This document shows, one piece after another, positions 26,901 to 39,551 of a stretch of 64,000 bases of DNA (position 1 is the first letter of the stretch; every line of letters begins with the position of its first letter). Below the pieces are notes generated by a model, which was given only the letters and a program-made list of their open reading frames with translations, made no database searches and was not told where the DNA came from. Source of the stretch: Falciphora oryzae (taxonomy: Eukaryota; Ascomycota; Sordariomycetes; Magnaporthales; Magnaporthaceae); NCBI GenBank assembly GCA_000733355.1, contig JNVV01000010.1, forward strand, positions 538,324 through 602,323, in the 5' to 3' direction. The position numbers and the translations under genes were made by a program.

Positions 26901-28685
26901 CTTGGCAACATGGGCAACTCGCTCGAGGCATTCACCAGCATAGCTCCTTTGGACCTCGAACACAGCCATGTTATCGTCTTTGGCACGCGGAATGGAGAGG
27001 TCCTCACCATGTTGCTAAACGGTCCTGATCTGCCTCCCCCCATCAAGGCTGAGAAGTTTGGTCTGACCCCCGCCACTGTGTGTGCGGCAACATTCAATGG
27101 GCAAGAGTGTGCTCTTGTCTGCTGCGACTCGGCTCTTTTTGTCTTCACCAACTTCGACGCGGCCAAGACAAAATCCTTCAAGGAGAAATCCAGAGTCTGG
27201 CCTGTCCATGCTCTGGACGCCAGCCAGCCCACGCCGCCGATACACTCTGTCAAAGTCCTGGAGAGCCACATTACTGAGAACCGAGCCCACCTGCCAATTC
27301 TAATGGCGGCTGGACCCCATATTCTCATGGCCTCGGTGCTACCGAGGCCGCGACCGGTGCCGTGGTGTATTCCTCTTCTCGGGACGCCGCTCAAGGTTAT
27401 CCACTCTCATCAACTCGAGTGCCTTGTTGTGGCAGTCGGTATCAGGGATCGGACCGTGCTCAAGTTCCTCGACGTGGACACAGGTGAAGACTTATCCACT
27501 CCCATAAACAGGCAGGGCGAGCCGGTCGAAGCGATCCAGGGCCTTGATAGAATGGGAGACATGGTCCTCGGGCTCTCTGAGTGGGTCTACCAACGAGACG
27601 GTCACACCTGGGCATTCGTGCTTGTGTCCACCAAACAGGGCGAGCTGCTGGTCATCTCGACGGAAAAGGTACCGCCAGCGAACGGCTCGCCCGCCCGAAT
27701 ACGATACAGGACGCAGTATAGAAAGAAAGGGTCGACACAGCCGATCCATTCCGTCATTGGCCATGCAGATGGCCTCATTTACTGCGTTGGATCCACGATC
27801 AAGTGGGACATCCTTGATCTTGCTGAGAAGAAGCTGAAGCCGTGGAGATCATTCGATATGAGCACGCCTGTGACCACGATGCGCGTGGTCAACGAGAGGA
27901 TCGTAGCCTTGACAAGCCAAGACTCGATCAGCATTATCAACCCCGGGGCGAACTCGACGCACGGTGAGATGACGCTGGAGCATGCAGACCCCAAGTCACG
28001 GCCGGCAATGCACATGATTGAGCTGTCTGGGGAGAGGGACGAGAGCGGGGCCTCTATTATGCTCCTGTGTGACAGGGCCAACGGGGTGGCAGGACTCTGG
28101 ATACCATGGCAGCAGCCCGGACGGAACTGCGAGGTGGTATTCGAGGCGGACCTCCCGGCCTCAGTGAGGAGGTTTCGGCGCGGGAGGACGCGACCGGCAT
28201 GGCTGCGAGCGGATCGCACACCGCGGTATGGGGTGCTGCCCAGCACCGTCGACGGGGCCGAGATAATTGGCCTTTGTCTAGATGGCTCGCTGCAGCACTT
28301 CACCCTGATCAACATGGAGGTGTGGGCTGTGTTTCGGCTGGTGCAGAACCTGGCGCTCCAGTCACCGACGCTCTGTCCATTCACGTACGACATGGGGGAC
28401 GGCGATGACGGCAACCACTCCTCCCTCGACACAAGACAGGTCGCCGACTCGGGGGGCTACGAAATGCACATCGACGGAGACTTGCTACAGCTTTGCTTGG
28501 AGCGGAAGGCCCTGGCAGAGCTCTTTGTGGAGCAGCCCGAGATGGACAAACTAGCCGAACTGCTCAGTGCTCTCGATGACGGCGCGCTGACCAATAATGC
28601 CATGCGCGGTAGCCCTGATTCCGGCGAGAAGTATCTGGAGATCGTATACGATATCATACAGTACTACTTGTCTCCAATCATGTAA
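23993..28685 (+). CDS. MMS1_N/CPSF-A family beta-propeller protein (MMS1/DDB1 superfamily)
   Basis: Five exons give 1343 residues: 23993-24220, 24593-25723, 25813-26333, 26463-26785 and 26857-28685. The protein has the size and block order of the DDB1/CPSF160/SF3B130/Mms1 superfamily, built of several seven-bladed beta-propellers that scaffold ubiquitin ligases or RNA-processing complexes. The first propeller region carries MLLVVLECGDCIFMVLRT and GFHLAVDPSSRYVAVGCSES, blocks typical of the MMS1_N domain. The C-terminal half has a late CPSF-A-like part ending in a helical LEIVYDIIQYYLSPIM. The closest named relatives are fungal Mms1-type proteins, sometimes annotated as thermotolerance proteins. 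In yeast, Mms1 acts with the Cul4-like Rtt101 in replication stress. Intron 1 is long (372 nt). DDB1, CPSF160 and RSE1 are less likely because their signature blocks are not seen. Confidence 0.75.
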
Positions 28686-29869
28686 AGAGGGGGCTGGTGG
28701 TAGCATCGCAGTCTGCTGGAGGAATAAAAATAGACGTTGGAGCTATGAATCAAGGGGCCCATACATCCATAGACGCAACCCAAAATTACCAGATAGACGG
28801 AGACGGAGTACTAAGAGAGTGGCTAAGCGATACACTACAAAACGATGGGGATTTCGGGCAAACGCCGTGACGTTATTGTCCTTAGAGTGTTGGTCACTCC
28901 AAACACTGTTGGCAACGATTGTGCTTCTTTCCCTAGTATTACATTCGACCATGGTGCAACGGATTGCAGAAGTTTCCTCGGGTCTCTTGATCTGCTGCCT
29001 AGTTGAACCAGCCGTCTAGCTCCCAAAGGGAAAATGATTCAGAATGAAGCGTTCGGATATGTGAGAATGTATATAAAAAGGGGGTGTGATACTCCTTAGC
29101 GCCCAAGTTTGTCATGTGGCGTCACCGGTGAGCTGTGGCGAAGTGTGGGGCAGCGTTGGAAAACAGAAGTTTAGATCCGTCCCCGTAGACGAGAGGAACC
29201 GTTCCACCCTGACGGATGGATTGACTCCACTCGTTGAGCACATACCTTTTTGCCCTGACTTGCCCCTTCCATGCGAGGAGCAGGATCATGTCGAGTCTCG
29301 ATTGCTCGAGGCGACAGGACAGGCGACGACTGAAATCTTTTTGATCTGGTGCCTGCGGCGGGAGAGAAGAGCTTTTCTTTCTGTTTCCCATTGTCTGCTG
29401 AGCAGCCGAGCAACAAGGTGAGTGGCGCATGCCAACCAAGCGAATACCTAAATATCAGGAGGGAAACAAAAGCCAGAGTTGGTTTTTGGTTTCGTGGGAT
29501 TTTCGGTGCCCTCACTGCGTCATCTGCTGCCACCACTCGCCATCCCGACCCCGCTGCCACCACAATCGGCGCCGACGTCGAGCCTCCAATCGAGAGTAAC
29601 GTCAGCGGACACATCCACCCCGATCTAGTTTCCGGTCTTTTCTACTATGTTTCGCCCTCGCATACGTACTGAAGAGCAAAAAAGACGTGAACAAATCGGC
29701 CGGAGTCTTGTCTAATTCTGCCAATCGACAATAATAGGTGGACGGACGCCTCGACGACCCGACATCTACACGGGTCTAATCCTCCTTGCTTCCCCCCCCT
29801 CGTCCGCCCATTTCACTCGGACTTGCAATACACCGGCCCGCCAATATAATCAAAGGAGATCCCGGCAGA
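28686..29869. other. Intergenic region between MMS1-family gene and eIF5B
   Basis: About 1.2 kb with the 3' UTR of the upstream gene and the promoter and leader of eIF5B. Short frames here show no family similarity. No RNA gene was recognised. Confidence 0.45.
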
Positions 29870-32800
29870 ATGCCTCCGAAAAAGAAGGGAAACAAGAAGG
29901 GCTGCGATGACTGGGAGGCCGAGCTGGGCGAGCAGGCCGCGCCCACCAACGGGGCCGCCGCAGACGCCCCGGCTGGCGATGCGCCCGCCGAGGAGGAGGA
30001 GGAGGAGACGGGCGGCGGCGGCGGCCTGATGTCCCTGATGCGCAAGAACAAGGAGAAGCGCAAGAAGAAGGGCTTGTCCGAGGACTTTGTCCAGGGCGAG
30101 GACCCCGCCGCCCCCGCCGAGGCCAACGCCGATGACGAGTTCGCCCTGCCCGAGAAGAAGGGCAAGGGCAAGGCCGCGGCCAAGGCTGCTGACAATGGTG
30201 ACGCAGATGAGGCCGACACCGGCAGGGTCAAGACCAAGGCCGAGAAGGAGAGGGAAAAGAAGGAGCGCGAGAAGCAGCGTAAAAAGGAGCAGGTATGTTT
30301 ATTTTTGTGTAGCTTCCTCACTCTACCATCCTCTCGTTCTCTTCGGAAGACTCTATCTCTCAAATGGATGATGGGATTGGTCAAGTAGAGACTAATTGCT
30401 TCCTATTGCGACGCTTTCCCCACCCATGACAGGCCGCAAAGAAGAAGGCCGGCGGGCCTGCCAAGGCGGAACCTGAGAAGCCCGTCGCGGCAGTCAAGGA
30501 ACAGGAAGCACCGGCTGCTGCCCCCGCCGCCGCCGCCGCCGCCCCTGCTGCCGGTGGCAAGAAGAAGAAGGTCCCCGCTCACCTGGCGGCGATTCAGAAG
30601 CAGCAAGAGGAGCTGAGGAGGCGGCAGGAGGAGGCCGCGAAACTCGAGGCGGAGGAGAAGGCTCGGATCGAGGAGGAGGAGCGCAAGGCGGAGGAGGAGG
30701 CTAGGCGCAAGGAGGAGCTGAAGGCGCTCAAGAAACAGAAGGAGAAGGAAAAGCAGGAGGAACTCAAGAAGGCAGGCAAGTTCCTCACCAAAGCCCAGAA
30801 GACGGCAAAGGCACACAGGGAGGCCAAGCTGCAGCAGATGATTGCCGCCGGGGTCAAGATCGGCGCTCTTGACGAAGACAAGACGGAGGCCGGGGAGAAG
30901 AAGAAGCCCGAGGCCAAGAAGCGCGGCGGCCGCAAGAACGACAAGGTAAGTACCGGCAGGCCTGGAGTTACTGTTTTTCAAGTCCCTCCAAAGCCCACCG
31001 GAATGAATTTCTAACGTCAAAAAAAAAACTCCTGCAGTTGGACGAGGAAAAGGCACTCGCCGAGGCCGCTGAGCGTGCAAGGCAACAAGCCGAAGCAGCG
31101 GCCAAGGAAGCCGAGGAGAAGGCCAGACTTGCCAAGGAGCAGGCCGAAAAGGAGGCGGCCGAGAGGAAGGCGTCCGGAAAGGCTGATAGCGACATTGACG
31201 AGGACTGGGAGGCGGGGGCGGCGGAGTCGGACGACGATGTCAAGGAGGACTGGGACGCGGACTCGGATGAGGAGGCGGCCAAGAAGGAGGCAAAGAAGGC
31301 TGAGGCCAAGGCGGCGGCAGAGGCAGCAGCAGCAGCAGCCGCGGCCGAGGAGGCCGGGTCGGACGCTGACACCGAGGAAGACTCAGAAGACGACTCGGAC
31401 TCGGACTCGGAGGACGAGGTCGTGACGGCCGAGGCGCAACGCAAGAGGGAGGCGGCAGAGCGGAGGGAAAAGGCACACCAGGCGGCCCTGGCGGCGCGGT
31501 CCAAGGACAACCTGCGGTCGCCCATCTGCTGTATTCTGGGCCACGTCGACACGGGCAAGACCAAGCTGCTGGACAAGATCCGGCAGACCAACGTGCAGGA
31601 GGGCGAGGCGGGCGGTATCACGCAGCAGATCGGCGCGACGTACTTCCCCGCCGACGCGATCCGCACCAAGACGGCCGTGGTCAACAAGGACGGCTCGTTT
31701 GAGCTCAAGGTGCCGGGTCTGCTGATCATCGACACGCCGGGCCACGAGTCCTTCTCGAACCTGCGGTCGCGCGGCTCGTCGCTGTGCAACATCGCCATCC
31801 TGGTCGTCGACATCATGCACGGGCTGGAGCAGCAGACGCTTGAGTCGATGCGCATGCTGCGCGACCGCAAGACGCCCTTCATCGTTGCCCTCAACAAGAT
31901 CGACCGTCTGTTCGGCTGGAAGAAGATCGACAACAACGGCTTCCAGGACTCGCTGGCCCTGCAGCCCAAATCAGTCCAGAACGAGTTCCGCAACCGGCTC
32001 GACCAGACCAAGCTGGCCTTTGCCGAGCAGGGCTTCAACGCCGAGCTCTTCTACGAGAACAAGTCCATGGCCCGCAACGTCTCGCTCGTCCCGACCTCGG
32101 CCCACACGGGCGAGGGTGTCCCGGACATGCTCAAGCTCATCTCGCAGCTCACCCAGGAGCGCATGGTCGGCTCGCTGATGTACCTGTCCGAGGTCCAGGC
32201 CACCGTGCTCGAGGTCAAGGCCATCGAGGGCTTCGGCATGACCATCGACGTGATCCTGTCCAACGGCATCCTGCGCGAGGGCGACCGCATCGTGCTCTGC
32301 GGCACAGAGGGCGTCATCAAGACCAACATCCGCGCTCTGCTGACCCCGGCCCCGCTCAGGGAGCTGCGTCTCAAGTCGGCCTACGTGCACAACAAGGAGG
32401 TCAAGGCCGCTCTGGGTGTCAAGATCAGCGCCCCCGGTCTCGAAGGCGCCATTGCCGGCTCTCGCCTGCTCGTGGTCGGGCCCGACGACGACGAGTCGGA
32501 CCTGGAGGAGGAGGTCGAGGGTGACCTGGCCACCCTCTTCAGCCGCGTCACCAAGACGGGCCGCGGAGTCAGCGTGCAGGCCTCGACACTGGGCTCGCTC
32601 GAGGCGCTGCTGGACTTCCTGAAGGACTGCAAGATCCCCGTGGCCAACGTCGGCATCGGCCCAGTCTACAAGCGCGATGTGATGCAGTGTGGTATCATGC
32701 TGGAGAAGGCGCCCGACTATGCTGTCATGCTGTGCTTCGACGTCAAGGTGGACAAGGAGGCGGCCGCCTACGCCGAGGCCGAGGGCATCAAAATCTTCAC

Positions 32801-33387
32801 GGCCGACATCATCTACCACCTCTTCGACGCCTTCACCAAGCACCAGGCCGAGCAGCTCGAGAAGAAGAAGGAGGAGGCCAAGCTGCTTGCTGTCTTCCCC
32901 TGCGTGCTCAACACTGTTCAGATGTTCCACAACACGTCGCCCATCGTCATCGGTGTCGACGTGGTCGAGGGGCAGCTCAAGATCAACACGCCCATCGCGG
33001 CCGTCAAGAACAACCCCGTCACGGGAGTCAAGGAGATCATCAAGCTGGGCAGAGTGTGAGTGTTCCCTTTGTTGAAATGTTTACTCGGCAAAACAGCCAG
33101 GCTGGAGAAGAGAAGTACTAATGAACCCCGCTACACGCAGCACGTCGATCGAGCGTGATCACAAGGCCCTCACGGTCTGCAAAAAGGGCCAGCCGTCGGT
33201 GGCGGTCAAGATCGAGATGGGCAGCCACCAGCCCATGTACGGACGTCAGCTCGAGGTGCAGGACGTGCTCTTCAGCCACATCTCGCGCGAAAGCATCGAC
33301 TGCCTCAAGGAGTTCTACCGCAGCGAGGTCACCACGGACGAGTGGCTTCTGATCAAGAAGCTGAAGCCAACGTTTGATATCCCGTAA
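29870..33387 (+). CDS. FUN12: Translation initiation factor eIF5B (FUN12)
   Basis: Four exons give 1066 residues: 29870-30292, 30433-30945, 31038-33055 and 33141-33387. eIF5B is the IF2-like GTPase that joins the 60S subunit to the 48S complex. The first ~430 residues are highly charged Lys/Glu/Ala-rich coiled coil with acidic clusters, as in all eukaryotic eIF5B. The GTPase core begins near residue 480 with [12 protein letters not shown] (G1), then [13 protein letters not shown] (G2), [15 protein letters not shown] (G3) and NKIDR (G4), followed by domains II-IV and the C-terminal end [17 protein letters not shown]...LKPTFDIP. The last intron interrupts GRV/TSIE near the end. Its TGA in the donor would truncate the protein by 82 residues if unspliced. 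An AATAAA lies at 33656-33661, a possible polyadenylation signal. Confidence 0.97.
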
Positions 33388-34466
33388 GCAGGTCATGTTG
33401 ACTGGGTAGAATGACTGGGGGCCGGAGGGAGGGCGAGGATAAGGCCAGAGGGGCGCATGTACTAGCTGTCGTTGGGTGGGTGGGATGCATTTAGATCAAA
33501 ATATCGGTGAGTGTCGAGCATTCAGAGATACTTGTCTACCTAGCCTACTTCGCTCCAACTTTTTTTTTCGCCCGGTCCTTTGTCCTGTATTTTCAACCAG
33601 GGTTTCAGACGCATGATCGTCCGAGTTCATTTTCAGCGCCTCCAAGGAGCCAGTTAATAAACAAAAGTGCGTCCTTCTCTTGGTTGCGTTTTTTTTTTCT
33701 TTTTTTTTTTTTCTGATCTTTTCGCGGCCCGCCCAAGGTTAAATACTTGTGCCGGTAAAATCCATTGGACTATTATTGCAAAGATGGTTTGAATCTTGAC
33801 GGACACGGGTGGGCAGGATTTGGGTTCAGGTTGAGTCCAGACTTTGGCAACAGAATGGCCAGTCTAGACAGTTCGGAATATCCAAACGTATCACACAGCA
33901 AAGCTCAATCCGCATTCGATGCGGCGTGGGGTTTTACTCCGTGCCATCTTTTTCAATGAGCAAACAAACAAGAGAAGGGCGCGGAGTCCGTGCCGTAAAG
34001 ACATCCGTGTCGTAAAGACAAGGCATAAAAAAAAAAAAAAAAAAGCACAGAAACAACGCATTAAAAACAAAAACTCCCCTCTCTAACGTGGCGAAATGTA
34101 ATACCAAACATTCGGTCTAATCTGGCCCATCCCTCTTCCTTCTCTTTGGAACATGTGTAGTAGTGGTAAGGTGTATGGTGGGTGTGGTGGTGGTGTTGTG
34201 CGCGTGGCGAAACGACGCGCGCGATAACTCCCAAAGTGGGCAGGAGAGGAGTGGCAGGCAGGCAGGCTGTGCCGTGCCCTCCCCCAGTCCCTTTCTTCCT
34301 TATGTGATGACTGGCATAACTCATTGCAGTGGCCCGCGGCCTTCCCGTTTTCCGATAAACCCCATCCCCGAATCCCCTTTGCGCCGCCCCGTCCCGCGTG
34401 TCCATCCCAGTTCCTCGACCGCCTGCAGGCAGCCACCCCTCAATGGTCGTTCGGCAGGGAAACTCT
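33388..34466. other. Convergent 3' flanks of eIF5B and Hsp88
   Basis: About 1.1 kb between two convergent stops. It contains T-rich runs (33689-33713), an 18-base A run at 34027-34044 and AATAAA at 33656-33661. This is consistent with two 3' UTRs. No gene was recognised. Confidence 0.5.
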
Positions 34467-37329
34467 CTACGACTCGTTCGCCTTGGCGTCGGCGTCGGCC
34501 ATCTCCTCGTCCTTTGCCCCATCGGTTGCCGGGTCCTGGCTAGCCTTCTGGGCCTCAGCAGCCTTCTTGGCCTCCTCTTCCGCAGCCCTCTTGGCAGCAG
34601 CCTCGGCATCTAGCCTGGCCTGCAGTGCCTGCCTCTCGGCCTCGACCTTGTCGAAATGGCGCTGCACAATGGGGCCTGCCATGGCCCGGATCTCATCCAT
34701 CTTCTGGATGTAGACGGCCTTGGTAGCGTCATCGCCCTCGTCGTACAACCAGTCCTGTGGAAAGTCCAAAGTTAGCAAGATGGCTTGGCCGCAATGGTGT
34801 CGAGACGACATTGGACTCACCTCAGTCGCCGTCAGCTTAGAGCGAAGCTTATCCTTCTCATCGTCGCTGGCGAACTCGGCATACTGGTCGTCGAGCTTGT
34901 TCCGGACGTCGTAGATGTACGTCTCGAGCTCGTTCTTCTTCTCCTCGGTGTCGGCCACCAGCTTGTCCTCGGCCGCCATGGCGGCCTCCTTCTCCAGCAG
35001 GGCGTCCTTGGCGGCGACGTCCAGGGACTGCGTCGCCGCGACGATGGGTAGCTCGCCCTTCCTCACCTGCTTCTTAACCTTGCGAGTCTTCGGCTTCGAG
35101 TCGTCCTTAGCGCCGTCCGTGTCCATGGCCTTGCGTTCGTGCATCATCTCAGTTAGCTTCTTCTTCGTGTGCACGGGCAGATCGGAAACAGGAGATGACG
35201 AGTTGCGGCTGCGGCGTCGTTTGAGCGGAAGTTCCATCTCGGCCAGGCCGTCTCCGGCGTTTCCCGCCGGGGGGTCCAGGGGATAAGCGCCGGTATCATG
35301 GTCGCTGTCAGCGGGCACGTTTTGAACAGTAAAAATACTCACGTCGCCGTCCTTCTTATCACCCTCCTCAACGACCTCCTCGACCTCCTGGTCCTCCACG
35401 TAGTAGCCGCTCTCGACGTTGAGGATGCCGTGGATGTTTACACGGGCCTTGAGCTTGCAAATCATAAAGTCGTCGTGACCGCCGTTCGCCTTGACGCCCT
35501 TGACCGAGAAGCGCCCGATCCAGGGGTTTATCGTGGCAGGCAGGTCCTCAGGCTTGGCGTACCTGGCCTCGAGATCAAACGGTTGTTTCCGGTAGAAGGT
35601 CAGGATCTTGGTGGAGGGCATCAGGTTGCCCTTGTTGAAGACGACGAGGCTCGTGTCCTCGTCGGGAATGTCGGGGGCCTTCTCCCAGGCGAACTCGATC
35701 GGGTACGAGATGACGTCCTGGACGGCAAAGTCGCGGACCTTGAAGATGGGGGACAGGATAGCGCAGCTGAAGGCGCAGCCCCTGGCGATGGCCTCATCCT
35801 GGTTCAGGGTGAAGGAGAGCGGCTTGCCGAAGAAGGCCTGGACGCGCTCCTTGATGGCGGGCACGCGGGCGCCGCCTCCGACGAGCTCGACGACGTCAAT
35901 GTCGTCCTTGCTCAGCTTGGCCTCGGTAAGGGCCTGATCCAGCACCGTCTCGACGCGAGCCAGAATAGGCTCAACCATGGTCTCGAACTCGGCACGGGTG
36001 ATCATGGCCGAGACGTCGACGTCGTTCATCAGCGACTCGATGTTGAGGGGCGCTTGCTGGTTGGCGGACAGGATCTTCTTGACCTTCTCGGCGGCGGCGT
36101 AGACGCGCGAGGTGGCACGGGGGTTGGAGTAGATGTCGATCTTGTACTTGCCGAGGAACTCCTTGTGCAGGTGGTCGACGAGGGCTTTGTCAAAGTTCCT
36201 GCCGCCAAAGTGGCGGTCGAAGGCGGTGGACTTGACAGCCAGCTCGCCCTTCTTGAACTCAACAATGGAAACGGTGTAGTCGCTGTGGCCGACGTCGACA
36301 AAGGCCACGCGGCGCGGCGTCTCGTCGGCCGCGGGGAGGTCCAGCTTGGTGATGCCGTAGCCGAGAGAGGCAGCGGTGGTGTCGTTGATGAGGCGCAGCA
36401 GCTTGAGGCCGGCAATCTCGGCGGCATCGAGCAGGGCGCGGCGCTGGACGTCGGTGAACCAGGGAGGAACGCTCATGACGAGGTCGGAAACGGCCAGCTT
36501 GGTCTCGTTGGCCGTCGTCTGCTTGATCTTTCCGAGGAACATGGCGATCAGCTGCGTGGCAGTGAGCTTCTCCTTCTTGCCCAGGTATGTGACCTCAGCG
36601 CCGACCTGGCCGTTGACGTCGACCAAGGGCGCTGAGATAAACTGTTGCTCGATCTGGATATCGGGGTGGTTGATGGAGCGGCCGGCGAGGCGCTTCAACG
36701 AGCCGACAGTATTCTTGAGGTTGGAAATCTCCTGCGTCTTGGCGGCCTCGCCCAGATACCGGGACTTGGGGCCGAATCCGACGAGTGATCTAGAAACAAA
36801 GCAACAAGCGCAAGGGTCAGTATATAGGTCCTCGAGGAGCGAGAGTAAAACCAGGGTCAAAGCCGCCGGAGAAGGCGGCCTGGCGCCAGATGCCAGGGGC
36901 AGGGCGGAGGGAAGCGAGAGAGATGGTAACATACGGTGTGGCGCGGTTGGAAACCTCGTTGGTGATCTACACAGAACGTAACCCAAACCGTCAGTACTGT
37001 ACAGTTACCCCAGGCGGGCAGGCAGGTCTATTATTCGCAGCCCTTCGCGTTGAGACGGGCGCTGGCCCCGGCGGCCTCGGCGGCGGGCGTGGAGGGGCAC
37101 AGGAGAGCCGGGGACGAGTCGACGGAATCGAGCGAGGGGGGCAGCGTCGCCGGGAGGCGCGCAGGGCGGCGGAAGGACACTTACCACATCGACACCCCGA
37201 TTCCGCGCAACCGCGATAACGGTATTGAGGGAACCGAAGTCAACTCCTGTTGCCTCGTGGTCAGCATCTGGCCTCGGCCGAAGCGGCGGCGGGCCGGGGT
37301 CCTCTCGCAGACTTACCAACTACAGACAT
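34467..37329 (-). CDS. hsp88: Hsp110-family chaperone Hsp88/Sse1
   Basis: Six exons on the minus strand give 716 residues: 37329-37317, 37246-37185, 36966-36935, 36789-35343, 35129-34821 and 34754-34467. Sse1/Hsp88 is a cytosolic Hsp70-like protein that acts as nucleotide-exchange factor for Hsp70 and holds unfolded proteins. The ATPase domain has VVGVDFGSLNTVIAVARNRG, RLINDTTAASLGYGI and VELVGGGARVPAIKE. The extended C-terminal lobe has the acidic linker and KPKTRKVKKQVRKGELPIV, a hallmark of fungal Hsp110 proteins. The first coding exon is 13 nt and the third only 32 nt. Intron 4 (35342-35130, 213 nt) is a multiple of three and stop-free. It is called because it has a GTGAGT donor, a CTAAC branch point and an AAG acceptor, and removing it gives KKDGD-AMDTD, as I recall it for the Neurospora Hsp88 family. 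Confidence 0.93.
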
Positions 37330-39551
37330 GGTGGCTGTATCTCTGCGATCCTGTGCGGGCGGAGGCAAATATTTTGGTAAATACTACCGCGCCGACGTGT
37401 TGTATTCGAGGTAAAGCAGCCCAGGCTCGTGGTGCTTTTTTTTCTTTTCTTTTCTGGCCGGTATGGCGAGAAGTGGAAGGAAGGAGGTTGGCTCACAGGC
37501 ACGAGTCTGAGGTGTATGGTTTTTTTTTCTCGGTCTCTTTGCTTCCTTCTTGCCTGCTGGGTTGGCTTGTCAACAGGCCTGCCCAACGTCAACTGCGTTC
37601 AGTCAGCAATGCGCGGGGACTTGCTTGGTGAAGGGTATCTTTGTTTTTTTGTTTTGTTTTTTTTTGGCAAGGTGCCTTTGCAACGAGAATTGTACAGGAA
37701 ATTAAGCAAGAAGAGAGAAAGAAAAAAAAAACAAGTGGAAAAATAAAAACTGCATACCTTTGGGAAAGACGATATGGAGAGCCGGCGAAGGAAACGGTGG
37801 GAAAATATGTTATGGCCCAAGGATACACAACATGTGTGCGCCCAGTTACCAGGAGCTGCTTTTGCCCCTCATTCGTTCACTCGAGCGAAAAAAAAAAAAA
37901 AAAAGTCGCCAGCACGGCGGGGGAGGGAGCGTTGCTGGGACGCGCTAGACCCACCCCCGGGGGGCGTGGCCGGTGTCGGGTGCCCTCTGGAAGCTGGCAG
38001 AAGTTTCGAGATGCTGCCGGCCTCCGGGGATGCCTGCCTGGAGACGGGCCCCTACCCAACCTTCGCACGCCGGGCACCTCGACGGCCACGGCGGGCGTGG
38101 GTACCTGACGAGCTGGCCTGTACGCACAGAGGGATTGTGGATGGAAATAGCAACATTGAACACGTTACTTCACGTGAGGCTCGCCCGGCCGCACTCTGTA
38201 AACACCCACATGCCTGACTGCCGCCAGCAGCTGCCCCCCAACCCTTCACCAGACGGACGACCTCTGTCGGTAGGGACAGGCCTTGCCCTCTCTTCCGCAC
38301 GCGGTTATCCATATCCCCCGTCGCATATCCGTTCCCCCGTCTTAGGGCGGGCTCCATGTTTACTGATGTGTGATGCGGAATGCCCACCGAGGGCGGGGGC
38401 ACAATCCGGGCACGGATGGCGGAAATGATGGAATCGCATCCACGTTTGGCTATCGGGCTGTTATCGAACTACCCAGCACCACAAGCCTCAATCCCGGTCC
38501 GCTGCCCGCCTCGCCCTCTCCCAGTCGTCTCTCAGCGGCATACAAGTGACCTACTAGTGAGGCATCGAAACCACAGCCCATGCAGTCACGGCCCGGTCAG
38601 TTGGGTTCATGTTCATCGAGGGGATGGTGTGGAGCCCGAACGTGAGCAGATCGGGCTCGATAGATGGCCATGGAATGTCCCAGTGTCTTCACGTGGCATC
38701 TGAAACGTAAGCCAAAGAAAGGAGAAGCAAGGAAGCCGCTCGACCTCCCGAGATATCTCGTCTGCCTTCAGCGGCCGTCCACTCCGTCCTTCATGTTGGC
38801 CGTCGAAAAACTCATGTCAAAATCGGGCTGGCTGTGGGGTCAAAAGCGCCACACCCCGGGGCGTGTCTTCCCGCCACTCCCTGCTTTGCGCCCTCACCGC
38901 CCAGCCGCCCTCCCGCAGAGGGCGCGTTTTGCTGCCCGCCCCCACCGAGCATTCCTGAAAAGTGTGAATGCGTTTGCCAAACCGACCACCACCTTGAGCT
39001 TGGCAGCGTTCCAACACTGACGATATCAGGTAAATATTACCTTATGGCCGACGCTTTCTGCCCTTTGCCCAGCCGACTGGCTGCTTCCCACGCTGACGGC
39101 GAGGGTTTAGCTTCCACTCAATGGGGCACGGCACTTTTCGAAATCGTTGCCTGCACGTAGTTTCCTGCTTTTCCCTTCGCGCCGCGAGCCCATTTATTTG
39201 CTTCGTCTTTGTCATGTATCCTAACCATCGTATTGCCTTTTGTGCAAACCGGCCCTTCCTCGCGACCGAGAACCACAAGAGCCCTGATAGCCATTTGCCA
39301 CTTATAATGAAGGGCACCTAAGTACAAAACCTGCAACGAGCTAAGGTCCAACTTATTGTTATACCTGCGTCCGAAACAGCGAAAAGGTAAAAAGAAGAAG
39401 AAAATAAAAATAAAAATATCTGAAGATTGTTTAAAAGCACCACAATGAGAAATACACCCTTAGAGAAGGAAAAACAAGGCAAGGAGGAAAAAACGATGAG
39501 AGAAAAGGCTTATTATAGTTCATGATCGCGTCACTACGGAACAGCTCGGTG
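37330..39551. other. Promoter region of Hsp88 and 3' flank of chitin synthase
   Basis: About 2.2 kb. The proximal part (37330-37900) is T- and A-rich with several homopolymer runs, including A(17) at 37888-37904. A heat-shock-element-like site is at 38000-38012. The distal part is the 3' flank of chitin synthase. No gene was recognised. Confidence 0.5.
38000..38012. promoter_or_regulatory. Candidate heat shock element upstream of Hsp88
   Basis: GAAGTTTCGAGAT holds alternating GAA and TTC units in 5-bp register (GAA at 38000, TTC at 38005, partial GAt at 38010), with another in-phase GAA at 37990. It lies about 670 bp upstream of the Hsp88 start codon. This matches the Hsf1 consensus nGAAnnTTCn. 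Such a site can occur by chance in 2 kb, so the role is inferred from position. Confidence 0.4.

Noticed and set aside
31971..32930. 319-codon open frame antisense to eIF5B
   Set aside because: It lies wholly within the GTPase-encoding exon on the other strand and is rich in Leu, Val and Asp as expected from complementary GC-rich codons. No family motif.
35298..36635. 445-codon open frame antisense to Hsp88
   Set aside because: Long antisense frames opposite Hsp70-type genes are a known by-product of GC-rich codon use. It shows no domain and mirrors the chaperone codon pattern exactly.
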